A stretch of 64,000 nucleotides of DNA from Cryptomeria japonica (taxonomy: Eukaryota; Streptophyta; Pinopsida; Cupressales; Cupressaceae), in contig NC_081409.1 of assembly GCF_030272615.1 (NCBI RefSeq), forward strand, positions 18,912,260 to 18,976,259, read 5' to 3'. Position numbers and translations under genes: made by a program. Positions within the stretch are counted from its first letter, which is position 1. Each line of letters opens with the position of its first letter. The notes beneath the pieces were generated by a model, which had not been told where the DNA came from, made no database searches, and saw nothing but the letters and a program-made list of their open reading frames with translations. Of this stretch, positions 46,573-57,559 are shown one piece after another.

Positions 46573-49500
46573 TTAAGAAATAGGAGAAGAGATGAGAGCC
46601 GGGTCTATGCCAAGCTTCTTGAACTTGCTCTCCTCCACCCATGTAGCTTCAAATACTGATTGATCTACCCATTTCACTAAGTGCTCCATGTAAACCTGGT
46701 GTCTGGTAGACTTCTTCACTCTTGATTCCAAGATCTCCACTGCTTTAGGCTTCTTCACTTGAGGTAAGGTATTCACATCCAAGTCTTGTAATACCTTGGC
46801 TTGGTTCTCAGTCTGCTCTGTTATCTCTCCCTTGTACATTACCAGATCAGCAACATTGAAGATTGGTGAAATGGCTAAGTCTGAAGGTAAATCAACCTTA
46901 TAGGCATTCTCACCATATTTTTCCAGAATTTGACAAGGTCCTACCCTCTTCATATGCAGTTTGGTAGGCTTACCACTTTGCATCCTAGCTTTGCTCAAAT
47001 GGACCATCACATAGTCACCTACCTTGAACTGAACTTCTCTCCTTTTCTCATCCACTTTGGCTTTCATTTTGTGAGTGGATCCAAGGATGGCCTTCTTCAC
47101 TTGCTCTTGTACTTCCTTGATGGTTTGGGTGAAGTCCTCTACTTGTCCACTCTTCATCTCCAAACTACTCAGATCTCTCAACTCACATACTCCCCTTGGA
47201 TGTCTGCCATACACAACCTCAAAAGGGTTTCTACTAGTGGTCCTATTCACACTATCATTATATGCATACTCGGCTTGAGGAATGATAAGGTCCCATGTCT
47301 GACCATACTCCTTAGTTAGACATCTCAACAAATTTCCTAACACTCTATTGATGACTTCAGTTTGACCATCTGTTTGTGGATGGTAAGTTGAGCTAAATGA
47401 CAAGTTAGTTCCTAGTCTCCTCCATAATGTCTGCCAAAAATGACCCATGAAATTGTTCTCCCTATCTAAAATAATGCTTAAAGGGAGTCCATGAATCCTA
47501 ACAATCTCTTTGAAGAAGAAATGTGCAACATAACTAGCATCATGTGTAGTCTTACATGGTATGAAATGACTCATTTTGGAAAATCTATCTACTACCACAT
47601 AGATGTTGTCCATACCTATTTTAGTCTTGGGAAGTCCTACTACAAAGTCCATGCTTATACATTCCCAAGGTCTGTTAGGGACCGACATTGCTTGATCCAC
47701 CTTTGGCTCTTTGGCAAACACCACACTGCTCTACATACCTCTTCACATCTCTTGGCAACTTTGGCCAATGGTAGTACCTCTGTACTAAATCTAGGGTCTT
47801 ATTAATCCCAAAGTGTCCACTCAAACTGCCATTATGTTTCTCTTGGATGAGGTTCTCCCTCATAGATCCTCTAGGTACACACAACTAGTTACCCTTGAAC
47901 AAGAGACCATTTTGGAGAGTGTAGTCTGCATACTCACCATGGAAATGGTTCTCAAACTCTTTGCAAACCTTGTAAGTTGATGAGAAGTCTTCATCTCCTT
48001 CATAGAGGTCTTTGAAACCCTCTATGACTATGCTCTGTAACTGTAACTCTTGAATAGTCAACAACTTCCTGCTCAATGCATTTGCCACCTTGTTAAGTTG
48101 CCCCTTCTTATGCTTGATGGTGAAGGTGAAGGATTGGAGATATTCCATCCATTTCAGATGTCTATTGCTTAGCTTCTCTTGAGTGTTGATGTAACTCAAT
48201 GCCTAATTGTCTATGAACACTACAAATTCCTTTAGGAGTAGGTAATGTGTCCACTTCTTTAGAGGCTGCACTAATGCATATAACTCTTGCTCATAGGTTG
48301 AGTACTTCTTCTTTGCTTCATTAAGCTTCTCACTGAAAAATGCCACAGGTCTTCCCTCTTGACTCAACACACCGCCTATTGCAATTCCACTTGCATCACA
48401 CTCCAAAGTAAATAGCTTATCAAACATAGGTAGGAGAAGGATAGGTTTTGTGGCTACTTCCTGTTTCAACAATTGAAATGCTTTGTCAGCTGGCTCTATC
48501 CATTTAAACTTAGTTTTAAGACCTCCTTTGATGGTGTCAAGGACTGGTGCACATATGCCACTGAAATTCCTCACAAACTTCCTATAGAATTGAGCTAACC
48601 CATGGAAACTTCTTACCTCAGTCCCTGTTTTAGGTGTAGGCCAATTTAAGATTGCCTCCACTTTACTTGGATCCATCTTCAAGGTTCCCTTAGACACCAC
48701 AAATCCTAAGTAAACCAACTCTTGCTTCAAGAAGTCACACTTCTCTAGGTTGATGGATAGCTTCTCCTCATGCAACCTCTCTAAGACCAACCTCAAATGC
48801 TCAAGGTGTTCTTCTTTAGTTCTGCTATAGATGAGAATGTCATCTAAATACACCACCATAAATCTACCTATGAAATCCTTCAACACTTCATTCATCAACC
48901 TCATGAAGGTGCTTGGAGAATTGGTGAGTCTAAATGGCATCACAAGCCATTCATACAATCCATCTGTGGTCTTAAAAGCAGTCTTCCACTCATCACCCTC
49001 CTTAATTCTTATCTAGTGATAACCACTTTTAAGGTCTAGCTTGGTAAAATACATAGCCCCTCCTAAAAAATCCATGAGATCCTCTATTCTAGGAATAGGA
49101 AACCTATACCTTATGGTAATCCTATTAATTGCTCTTGAGTCAGTGCAAAGTCTCCACTTACCTCCTTTTTTTGATGCTAGCACTACTGAGACTACACATG
49201 GGCTGATGCTCTTCTTAATCAATCCTTGTTCCAATAACTCCTACACCTGCCTTGCTACCTCTTTGTTTTGATCAGGTGTGAGCTTATATGCAGCCTTATT
49301 AGGTAAGGATGCACCAAGAACAAAGTCTATCTGATGACTTATGGACCTTCTAGGTGGGAGTGTTGCAGGTGTTCCATCACTCACTATATCCTTATGCTCT
49401 TGCAACATGTGCTTCACCTCCTTGGGTACTTCTGTCTGCAACTTGTCATCTTCCTCCTTTGGTTTCACAAAGATGACACACTTCACTATCTCCTCCTCGT

Positions 49501-50335
49501 GTAGCAAGTTCAAAAACTCTTTACCAGTAGCCATTAAGACACTAGGTGTCTTTGAGGTTCCTTCTTCATTCTCTGTCAAAGACTGAATTTTGAAGGTCTT
49601 GTTGTCCTTCTTAAAGGAAATGGAGTTCTCCTCTCCATCATAGATCACCTTCCTATCAAATTGCCAGGGTCTTCCTAGCAGCAGATGACATGCGTCCATT
49701 GGCAACACATCACAAAAGATTTTGTCCTTGTATCATCCGATGGAAAACTCTACCCAAGTCTGTTCATTGACCAACACACTCTGCTCATGTTTCAACCATG
49801 TCACCTTGTATGGGTTAGTGTGGGGTATCCTTGTGATTTTTAGCTTCCTAACTACCTCTTCTGATATGATATTATCAGTTGAGCCTGAATCAACTATCAC
49901 CTCGCACAATTTACCAAGAATCTTGCACCTTATCCTAAACAATGCTCTCCTATGCTTAGGTTCACTCTTGATTGGCTGTCTTATCAAAACCCTATTGAAC
50001 ATTAGATTTTCTCCACTCTCTGATTCAATATGTTCCACCTCAGGTGTCTTGTTGCTTGAAGAGTCTTTATGTGCATAAGCAACCCTCTTTCCACTATTGG
50101 ATGATGTAGGCTTGTCAGGGCATCTATATGTCGGGTGTCCCAATTATCCATAATTGTAACACTTCATGGTTGCAAAATAGGAGTTACCTCTGCCGGTACC
50201 TCTACCCCTATTTGGTCCACCTTGTGTACCTCTTCCTCTAGAATGTCCTCCTCTAGGATTGGTTTCACTGCCATGTTCAGTCAACTTGGCTTCTCCTTGG
50301 TTCCTCTGCTCACTTGGCTTGCTTTGGTAACCACC
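46573..50335 (-). pseudogene. Chromovirus protease-RT-RNase H-integrase (decayed)
   Basis: In order on the minus strand: zinc knuckle remnant (CYNYG*LGHPTYRC, first cysteine pair spoilt), protease (VDSGSTDNIISEEV; DACHLLLGRPWQFDRK), RT ([33 protein letters not shown]), RNase H ([20 protein letters not shown]), integrase (HFGINKTLDLVQRYYHWPKL, CGVCQRAKG; ISMDFVVGLP; FSSTYHPQTDGQTEVINR), then a chromodomain-like end (ILESRVKKSTRHQVYMEHLV KW). Stops: 50144 TAA, 49733 TGA, 49241, 49013, 48203 and 47885 TAG; a frameshift near 47690 follows loss of a few codons after RAKGGSSNVG. Each stop fits a single C-to-T change in CAG, CAA or CGA. Confidence 0.92.
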
Positions 50336-51190
50336 TCAGTGGTTCACTTGATCTCTACCTCTACCTCTACCCCTGTTATGGGAGTCTCCTTTCCTTTTGT
50401 TCCTCTCTTCTACCTTGGCAGCAAGATGATGACACTTTTGGATAGTAGTAGGAGTCCATAGGTTTATCTCCTCTTGAATGTTCCACTTTAGGCCGCTTAG
50501 ATACCTAGCCACCTTAATGGATTCATCTTCTTGGACTTTGGAACTAAGACATAGCTTCTGAAACTCTTCTGTGTAGGAGGCCACATCAAGATCCTTTTGC
50601 TTCAATCCTTGTCTCTTCTTATGAAGTTGGACTTCATAATCCTCTGGTAAGTAGTTCTCCTTAATCTTACCCACCATAGCTTTCCAATTTGCAATTGGTA
50701 GCTTCCCCATACTAACTCTTTCTTCTTGCAGGTACTTCCACCATGTCAAAGTTGCTCCCCTTAATCTTGATTTGGCAACTTTAACCTTCTGAGCCTCTGT
50801 CACTCCTTCACACTCAAAGTGGTTTTCCATGCCTTCAATCCATTCCATAACAATGTCTATATCCATTCTTCCACTGAAATGTGGCAATCCTTCAAAGGCT
50901 TTGGTGTTCAAGGCCTTAATAGCTTTCACAAAAGGTTCTTCATTGAGCAAGGGATCTGGTTCAGGGATAATGTCATCTATGTCTATAGTCTTCTTGACTT
51001 TACCCTTGGTGTCTTCATGCCAAGGTCCTTGTGTCCTCTGATCCACCACTTCCTGTAGTTTATCCCTCATCTCACTCACAGCTTCTTCAAGGAGTCTATT
51101 TTTCTCCTTCTGTTCTTCCGTCTCTCTAGCCAGCTCTACATTACTAACCATTCTGCTCTCCCCTACTGATTCACCAGTATATAGAGACAT
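50336..51190 (-). pseudogene. Chromovirus gag
   Basis: Starts at ATG 51190 (MSLYTGESVGES); the apparent upstream start is a TTG inside the primer-binding site. Coiled coil (ELARETEEQKEKNRLLEEAV), then the retrotransposon gag domain: HFSGRMDIDIVMEWIEGMEN, GATLTWWKYLQEERV, NYLPEDYEVQLHKKRQGL and YTEEFQKLCL. A basic RGRGRGRDQ tail ends at TGA 50336-50338, an expected arginine (CGA). The zinc knuckle lies just beyond that stop. About 285 residues remain, near normal length. Confidence 0.9.
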
Positions 51191-51214
51191 ACATAGTCCA
51201 ACAAGTCTTTTACT

Positions 51215-51229
51215 TGGCTCTGATACCAA
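51215..51229 (-). other. Chromovirus primer-binding site
   Basis: On the minus strand TTGGTATCAGAGCC follows the 5' LTR end after two bases, complementary to the initiator tRNA-Met 3' end. Confidence 0.9.
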
Positions 51230-51231
51230 TC

Positions 51232-53301
51232 TGATGGGATGGGGTTTGGGATAGACTAGCCTAGTCTATGCTCTTGGATCCTTTCCTTGGATCACCTGGT
51301 GTTCTCTACACACCCTAGGGTCTCTAGGACTTCCCTTTTCTTGAGGAATCCCTTGACCATGCCCAATCCACCCACCACTGAGTTGCAATGTTTCTCCTAA
51401 GGTCTCACCTACTCATGAGACTCAAATTCCCTTACTATGGCTAATAAGGGCTAATCTTGATCCACACTTTCCAAGGTCTTAGCAAGGTTGTTTCAGGTCT
51501 ATTTCAAGGTTTTTCCGCCCATTCATGAGCCCCCAAGAGGTTTCAAACTGTGAGATTCAAGAGCTCAATGAAATGTACAAAATAGAGACATAATATGGGA
51601 CAAGAATAAACTGTATTCTCATCAATAGAAAATGATCAAAATAATGATTCAATAGTTACATGCAATGTAGATGAGCCTGCTTATATAGGCAAGGCTAGGG
51701 ATATGTGAGCACACAAACATGACATGTGGCTCAATAAGAAACAAGGGTAGGTAGGAAATAGGTGTGGGTAGGTAGGAGAAATAATATAATAGTCCACATG
51801 AGGTGGATCACCCACTGAATGTGGAGTGTAACAACAAGAGTGGAGTGTAACAACAAAATCAACACCATAAAAGGTGGAATTTCTCCTACACACACTATCC
51901 CAAAGTGGCACAAACACCCAAGTGTCTCATACCCATACTACTATGAAATGCATTATCCTAAGTAAACTTAAGTAAGTGTAATAATATCCAAGATGAATAA
52001 TTATTTACACCAACACAAACCTTTAACCCCTTACCGATTTCACAATTTAGTGTTTTTGCCTTCACAAAGGGCTACAAGGATTAGGACCAATTAGGCCTCC
52101 TAACCAGTCTTCTAGGGCTCCCTCTCACAAATGATACATAAACAACCCAATCTCCCAAAAAGGACTACCATTCATTTGGCAAAGACTCAAGGATTTTCTA
52201 GTTTTTAGGCCTCCAAGTGTCCGTAGTCTGTCCTTGGTGGATTTTAAGGTTTTTAAGGGTTTTTGTGAGGGTTTTTAGGGTCTGCTTGGGTCACAGTGAG
52301 TGTTTTAAGTTTTATCCACCTTGTTTGGATTGGTGGAGGCTCCTCCTTCACACCAATGATGCTTCACTTATTCCTCTGCACTTCCTCCAAAGGATGCACT
52401 CTCCACTAATCAACCTTTCTCTCCAAGACCTCTACACCAACAGCCATTCCTAACCGGGCACTGTCTAGTCTCGCCTAGGAATGGGTATTTTCTTGGCCTC
52501 CTTGCATTTCCAAGGGCCCTTCTTTCTTGGGACTATAGTACAGGGTCTCCACATCCATTCCCCATGGTTTCATGGTGGTTCCACAATGAGGAATGGAGTC
52601 AAGACTTCATTTACTCAAACTAGTCCAAAACTATTCAGTAAGACTGCAATTCACAAACTATTTACAAACACACTCAACCGATAAACAAAAAGCTAATCTA
52701 CTCACTCACAATGAAGATATATACACCAAAGAAGACATTCCACATAGGTTTGATCACAAATCAATCCATTTGTTTGCTTGGTAACTTCATTCAAACAGAC
52801 TGGTAACTCAAAAACAGTCACAATCAATACAGTTTGCTTGAGCTGTACAATCTCTGACAACCAACCCTTTAACTTAGGGTTTAAAAAATCTTATACTACC
52901 CATACCTTGGTCAGTGTGCCACATTTAGGGTTATCCTCGCCAACCTAAAGATTTTGACACCATGGTGGAAAAGTTGCTTGACAACTTTTAAAAGTTGTCA
53001 TGCAACTTTTGCAACTTTTGAGCAACTTTCCCAATGTTGCTCTTCATGACTCCTAGACCCACAATGGGCCAACCTAAGGACACCACCATGACATGAAGGA
53101 CCCCTAAACACCTCTAGGAACACATAACCTCCATTTTCAAAGCAATCACAATTTTGACTTATGACCCCTAAGATCTCCTCTAGGACCCTACCTAGGACCT
53201 ATGAGCACATGGCTCATTATTTTATATACAATGGCTTCATAAGAAGCATAATACCAACAAAACAAGAAGGAGGAAGAGCTTGAAAGGATGCTCCTGAACC
53301 A
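51232..53301 (-). repeat. Chromovirus 5' LTR, interrupted by a solo LTR
   Basis: Matches 44963-46552 except for substitutions, a 9-base extension of the 'gcaactttt' run near 53008, and the 472 bp insertion at 51549-52020. The TATATAAAA motif on the minus strand is at 53220-53228. Confidence 0.92.
51549..52015 (-). mobile_element. Solo LTR (467 bp) inside the chromovirus LTR
   Basis: Plus strand TGTGAGATTC to CACCAACA; perfect target duplication CAAAC (51544-51548, 52016-52020). The uninterrupted sister LTR at about 45271-45284 shows the empty site. On the minus strand it starts TGTTGGTGTAAATAATTATT and has CTATATAAG near 51688-51696 as a promoter, so that is taken as its orientation. No internal region. 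It is the youngest level of the nest. Confidence 0.93.
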
Positions 53302-53334
53302 GTGTAGCACTTAATAGCCTGATCTCTATCTCAC

Positions 53335-53760
53335 TCAGTTTCCCTCAACTGTCTCCAAAGTCCTCCCCCATCCCACAAACAACCCTCGTGTCGCTTTATC
53401 CAGACATAGGAACCCGCTGATCACTCCTACTAGCACCACCAGTAGTGCTAATCCTGTCCATGTCATGGTATCCCGAGCCACGTGTCCAGCCTTCATCTTC
53501 AGTCCTGGATCCTGAAACACTCGTCTCAGTGCATCCCTGTCTCCCTCTTGATAGTAAGGAACTAACTCCCCATCGATCGATATCCTTAGTATCCTATATA
53601 CATCCTCTAAGGTGACTTTCATCTCACCCATCAGCAAATGAAACATACAAGTCTTTGAGTGCCATCTCTCAGCTAATGCAGTCAGCAATCCCATGTTCGC
53701 CCGAAACTCAAGCACATATAGAATATGTTGCAAGCCCATAACCTCAATCGTTTCTCTATC
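53335..53760 (-). pseudogene. Antisense plant mobile domain (PMD) ORF, N-terminal part
   Basis: Minus-strand frame ETIEVMGLQHILYVLEF, then RANMGLLTALAERWHSKTCM, FHLLMGEMKVTLEDVYRILR and SIDGELVPYYQ. The ERW-pair, T-FH-L-GEM-VTLEDV and IDG pattern is that of the plant mobile domain (aminotransferase-like, MAIN/MAIL-related). A hydrophobic WTGLALLVVLVGVISGFLCL stretch follows. It ends at TGA 53335 and the C-terminal part continues at 44957-44640 beyond the nested chromovirus. It runs opposite to the element's gag-pol, as antisense extra ORFs of Tat/Ogre elements do (established for the lineage). Decayed by stops and a small frameshift. Confidence 0.8.
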
Positions 53761-53872
53761 CTCAAATGTCAGCTCTGGTCGTAAACTCTGAGTCGATGGG
53801 AATCTCTCTCATGACTCCAGCATAGGTAGGTACTCCTGCAGTCAAGCAAATCAACTATGCCAGTCATAGTGG

Positions 53873-54048
53873 TACTCCCTGTTCATCACAAAGTACTGTG
53901 GTTTTTTTTTTGCACTCCCTATTCATCACAAAGTACTGTGGTTTTTTTTTTGCACTCCCTATTCATCACAAAGTGATGCTCTTTTTAGTACTCCATGTTC
54001 ATCACAAAGTACTATGTTTTGGCATTCCCTATTCATCACAAAGTGCCT
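53873..54048. repeat. Five-copy minisatellite (~36-40 bp)
   Basis: Units contain 'actccctattcatcacaaag' with a trailing T-run in the first two. They lie upstream (5' on the minus strand) of the PMD ORF. Confidence 0.9.
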
Positions 54049-54257
54049 TGATCTATCTTATCCTAGGGCCTCTGCTTGAGTGTATCCTCTTGAGTAGTTT
54101 CCTAATTGGCAATGTATGTTCTATCACAAAATTATCAATCCTAGCCCTATCTGCTATCCTAGTCTTCCCTAGAGGACCTGCTTGAGTGTATCCTCTCAGC
54201 AGCTTATCCAATCGACAACATATGTTCATCACAGAACTGCCAATTTGGCCTAGAAGA

Positions 54258-54495
54258 CATAAACACACATTTATGACATAAACACGCTTACATGTTGCAC
54301 ATATGCGTCTGCTCTGCATAGACACGCCCGAAATACATAGGCATGCCTCTGCTCTGCACAAATGCGCCTGTACAACACAAACGTGCTCACATTTGACACA
54401 AACATCTTTTCATTCACAGACATGCCTGACACAAACACAAATGCGCCTAGCCTACCCAGACGCACCTGGCACCAACGTAGATGCGCCTTAACGTT
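54258..54495. repeat. Degenerate short-unit repeat array
   Basis: Recurring words of the kind 'cacaaacatgcct', 'cacaaatgcgcct' and 'catagacacgccc' at irregular spacing of 13-30 bases; CG-richer than its surroundings. Located 5' of the antisense ORF. Confidence 0.75.
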
Positions 54496-54499
54496 TTTA

Positions 54500-55015
54500 C
54501 CCCGCTTGACAAGTTTCCACAACATACCTAGAGTGCATTTATTACTCTACCTAGCATGCATTTATGACAACAATTAATGCGGCAAAGTACAAGGAGTTTC
54601 TGTGGTACTCACCGACTCTCCTGCATCTACTGGCCTCTAATATCGGCGAATGCGATTGAATCTGTGAACCAATGCCATCACTGCTGACTTCTCTCTGCTC
54701 TCTCTGCACTCTGATCTCTTGGATGTGTGGATGACAATGAGGAAGTTTTCCCCTTGTGGTCTATCTTATAGACTACCCTAGCCCTAGTCTCCCGTGTCAC
54801 TCTTCGTTATCACGTGACTCTGTCACTCTATCATATCCAATCAGTCCATTCTACCCTTTATTTATTATCGAGAGATTGTCTGTGATCTTTTCAGACATTT
54901 TCATACAATCTCTCGAGGGGGCATATCATTCCCATCTTGGGGCAACTTTGTATCAGTTCATATTATCTTCTTTGAAACAACGTGACAAGCTTCATTGTCT
55001 CAAAGAAGGGCAAAA
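54500..55015 (-). promoter_or_regulatory. Possible promoter of the antisense PMD ORF, and sense polypurine tract
   Basis: On the minus strand a CCAAT-like box in inverted sense (gattgg, near 54838) precedes a TATA-like 'ctataagat' (about 54765), then pyrimidine-rich DNA, followed by the ORF about 1 kb on. On the plus strand 'aaagaagggcaaaa' (55001-55015) abuts the 3' LTR and could prime plus-strand synthesis; 'ctcgagggggcat' at 54915 is an alternative. Speculative. Confidence 0.35.
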
Positions 55016-55840
55016 TGTACACACCTAAAATTGTCCATTCTAATTAAATAAATATTTTTATTTATTTAATTATTTTATTCTAATTCTTCTATTAATTAAA
55101 TAAATCTTTATTTATTTAATTAATTCATTTATCCTCTTCTGGCCTTATTTCTCATTTAAATAAATACATTTATTTATTTAAATTATCCTTTTCCTAAATT
55201 AAATAAATACTTTTATTTATTTAATTGATCCCACTTCTTCTATTAATTAAATGAATCTTTATTTATTTAATTAATTCATTAACCTTTTCTACCCATGACA
55301 CATGTCATTCATCTCTTAATTCCTACACTACCTACCCTCTCATTATTTTCTTATTTTCTCTACCTACCCTCTAATCATAGCCGACCATTTATCTTTTACA
55401 CCTCTTAATCTTATCCCTCCATTTCTTATAGTGTCTTCTATATAAGGAGATGCTTCCTTCATTATCAACCCTAATTAATCAATCATCTTATTCAATCAAG
55501 CTAATCATTCTAATCAGCTAATCAACCCGACGACTCTAGTATTCAAACTTTCATATGCGATCAAGCCTACTTGCAACCACATTTCCATTCTTTGTTGAGC
55601 TCTTGTGCACATATTAAATTTGAGAGCAAATATATAAAGCAAGATCAATGGAGATAGGAAGAATGGAGATCCAAACCCTATTGGACATGTGATGGTATAA
55701 TCTTTGTGATTTCATTTGATTTGCATTGTCTTAGGTAATCTTCATATGTTATGGTGGATCTTTGTTGTTGTTAGGCTAGGGTTTTGTGATTGAATTCATT
55801 TAGCCTTTCAATATTGTTGTTTCCACTTTCACCATAAACA
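55016..55840 (+). repeat. 3' LTR of the Tat-like element
   Basis: 825 bp, TGTACACACC to CATAAACA, with TATATAAGG at 55439-55447. The five AT palindromes (55040-55280) are conserved with 36010-36815 and 8861-9654. Confidence 0.93.
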
Positions 55841-55845
55841 GTTTG

Positions 55846-56595
55846 TATTAGAAGAAACAATTACAAAACCTATCGACTAGGAAAGCATGAACTCATTAAA
55901 CATTTTAAACTCTCTATAAAACTGGTGCATAAGCATTTGATTATTACAATGATCTTCATGTATTTTTTTATAACAAATCATTGTCATTTGTTAAGACACT
56001 AAACATTTGCAATAATATCGACAAAGTTTTTGTCATTTACTTTGCTATCACTTATCTTTGTTCCTCTTGTCTCCCAAGCTATAGGAGATAAAATCTTCAA
56101 CTTATCTACACAAAAATATTTGTTTAAAGAACATGATGTGCATAATAACCATCCATTTACTATTATCACCTTCTCAGTCTATAATAGGATTAAAAATATT
56201 GCAAATTCAAGCTTCTATCATAGTAAGTGCAGACCATAACACTATTATTGTAGATTTAAAACAACTATCATAAACTAGTCCACATGCTTGTGTGCTTTAT
56301 GAATGATTTTGCATAAATGTTGTTTGAAGATGATAACCACAATAGACTTCACTAGCTCAAACACAAACACAACTTACACCATGAGATCATATAATCAAGT
56401 TGTCGTAATTGATTAATGCAATTAGTATGAACCAAAATGAAGTGTTATCAACATGTATTCATGTCTTTGCTTTACCACCTTGTATTATAAACCAAAAACC
56501 CATATTTTCATGTCTTTAAACTTATCCCATCACCTACATACCCTAGTTTGCAAGCACACTTATTAACATCAATGACAAAGATGCCAAAGATAACA
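55846..56595 (-). repeat. Copia C 3' LTR, second part (LTR start)
   Basis: Resumes after the GTTTG duplication. Ends at AACA (56595), which on the minus strand is the start TGTTATCTTT, right after the polypurine tract 'ccaaaggggattt' (56596-56608). The words 'catctttgtcattgatgtta' after the start match the other copia LTRs here. No gene inside. Confidence 0.75.
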
Positions 56596-56899
56596 AAATC
56601 CCCTTTGGCATTAATGTAAATATATAGAGTAAAAATATACCTAAACTCCCCCTGTCTACAACCATCATATGCGGAAACAAAATCTGTAACAAAATCAAAT
56701 ATCAAATCATCAACACAACTCAACTATTGTCTAAGCAATTATTGCCCCTATCTCTCCCTTTAACATCAATGGCAATGGGGAGAAGCATGAGATTTTAGGA
56801 AAGAAAGGATAAAATAGTAAGTACTTGGGCCCTGAAACCAATTCACTTTGGAAGAAACTAAGTGATAGAAGAGAGGGGAAAGACTCCTAATTTCTATTT

Positions 56900-57520
56900 T
56901 AAGATTTCAAACACATCCTTGGACAAGGGCTTTGTGAATATGTCATCTAGCTGACCAGTACTTGCAACATATTTCAAAACATCATCATCATTTAACACAT
57001 GCTCTCTCAAGAAATGATATTTGATATATATATGCTTGGTTCATAAGTGCATGATTGTATTTTTGGAAATATTGATTGCACTATTATTGTCATAGAAAAT
57101 TGAGACTAGTTTAGACACTGTTACCTTCATATCAAAGAAAGTTTGTATCATTCAAAGGAGTTGGGTACAACAAGAACAAGCAACAATATATTTTTCTTTT
57201 AAGTTGTTGATAAGGATATTGATTCTTGTTTTGTACTCTATCAACATACAATTCTATTACCCAAAAAGAATAATGCACCTGAAGTACTTTTCATGTCATC
57301 AAGACATCATACACAATCAGATTCAGTATAAGCTGTAAGAGTGAAATCATTATACCTAGGATACCATAGGCCATAGTCCAATGTCCCTTTGATGTACCTG
57401 TTGGCAAGAGACATTGCTAGTATGTTTAGATGTTATCATTGATGGAAACTCATATTAGTTTTGGCATCCACACTTCATGATTTCATCTTTCCAAATGATT
57501 TAAAGTGAAGATTGTTTAAG
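56900..57520 (-). pseudogene. Copia C RNase H relic
   Basis: Across frames on the minus strand: RYIKGTLDYGLWYPRYNDFT, LTAYTESDC, STSGALFFLGNRIV, QESISLSTT, then YHFLREHVLNDDDVLKYVAS and TGQLDDIFTK. These are the final RT-RNase H motifs of copia pol in order. Several frameshifts and stops. The upstream RT is missing; the frame is lost near 57535. Confidence 0.8.
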
Positions 57521-57559
57521 TCCAATGAGGTCTGATAGGTAGAACAATATATCCTATAA

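Larger units (their letters stand above)
44963..53301 (-). mobile_element. Chromovirus (Ty3/gypsy), minus strand, nested
   Basis: Full-length by structure: 3' LTR 44963-46552 and 5' LTR 51232-53301 (the latter holding a solo LTR), flanked by GTGTA (44958-44962, 53302-53306). It has an initiator-Met primer-binding site, gag, protease, RT, RNase H, integrase and a chromodomain-like C-terminus. It is inserted in the antisense ORF of the Tat-like element. Seven nonsense codons and one frameshift break the polyprotein. LTR divergence is visibly higher than in the SIRE-type element, so it is older than that one. Confidence 0.92.
36010..55840 (+). mobile_element. Tat/Ogre-like gypsy element with antisense PMD ORF, no RT
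   Basis: LTRs 36010-36815 and 55016-55840 (TGTAGACACC / TGTACACACC to CATAAACA) are flanked by the perfect 5 bp duplication GTTTG (36005-36009, 55841-55845). Order: primer-binding region, long leader with 300 bp repeats, gag-protease, integrase C-terminus, spacer, antisense plant-mobile-domain ORF, 3' LTR. Without the nested chromovirus it is about 11.5 kb. RT, RNase H and the integrase core are absent, so it is non-autonomous or internally deleted. The Tat/Ogre assignment follows from the protease wording (LIDGGAGLNIC), the leader and the antisense ORF. Confidence 0.88.
35164..57530 (-). mobile_element. Copia C, decayed minus-strand element (host of the nest)
   Basis: A minus-strand copia: RNase H relic at 56900-57520, polypurine tracts at 56597-56760, and a 3' LTR formed by 35164-36009 plus 55846-56595 (about 1.6 kb together). 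The LTR starts TGTTATCTTT (minus strand, 56595) and ends GTATTCCAACA at 35164, with a poly-C loop near its end. It is interrupted by the Tat-like element 36010-55840 and truncated or interrupted on the right by copia D near 57560. Its RT could be the fragment at 63558-64000, but this is not shown. Confidence 0.75.

Noticed and set aside
49041-49271. Plus-strand frames inside 46.5-51 kb (for example [11 protein letters not shown]...)
   Set aside because: They are shadows of the minus-strand chromovirus pol.
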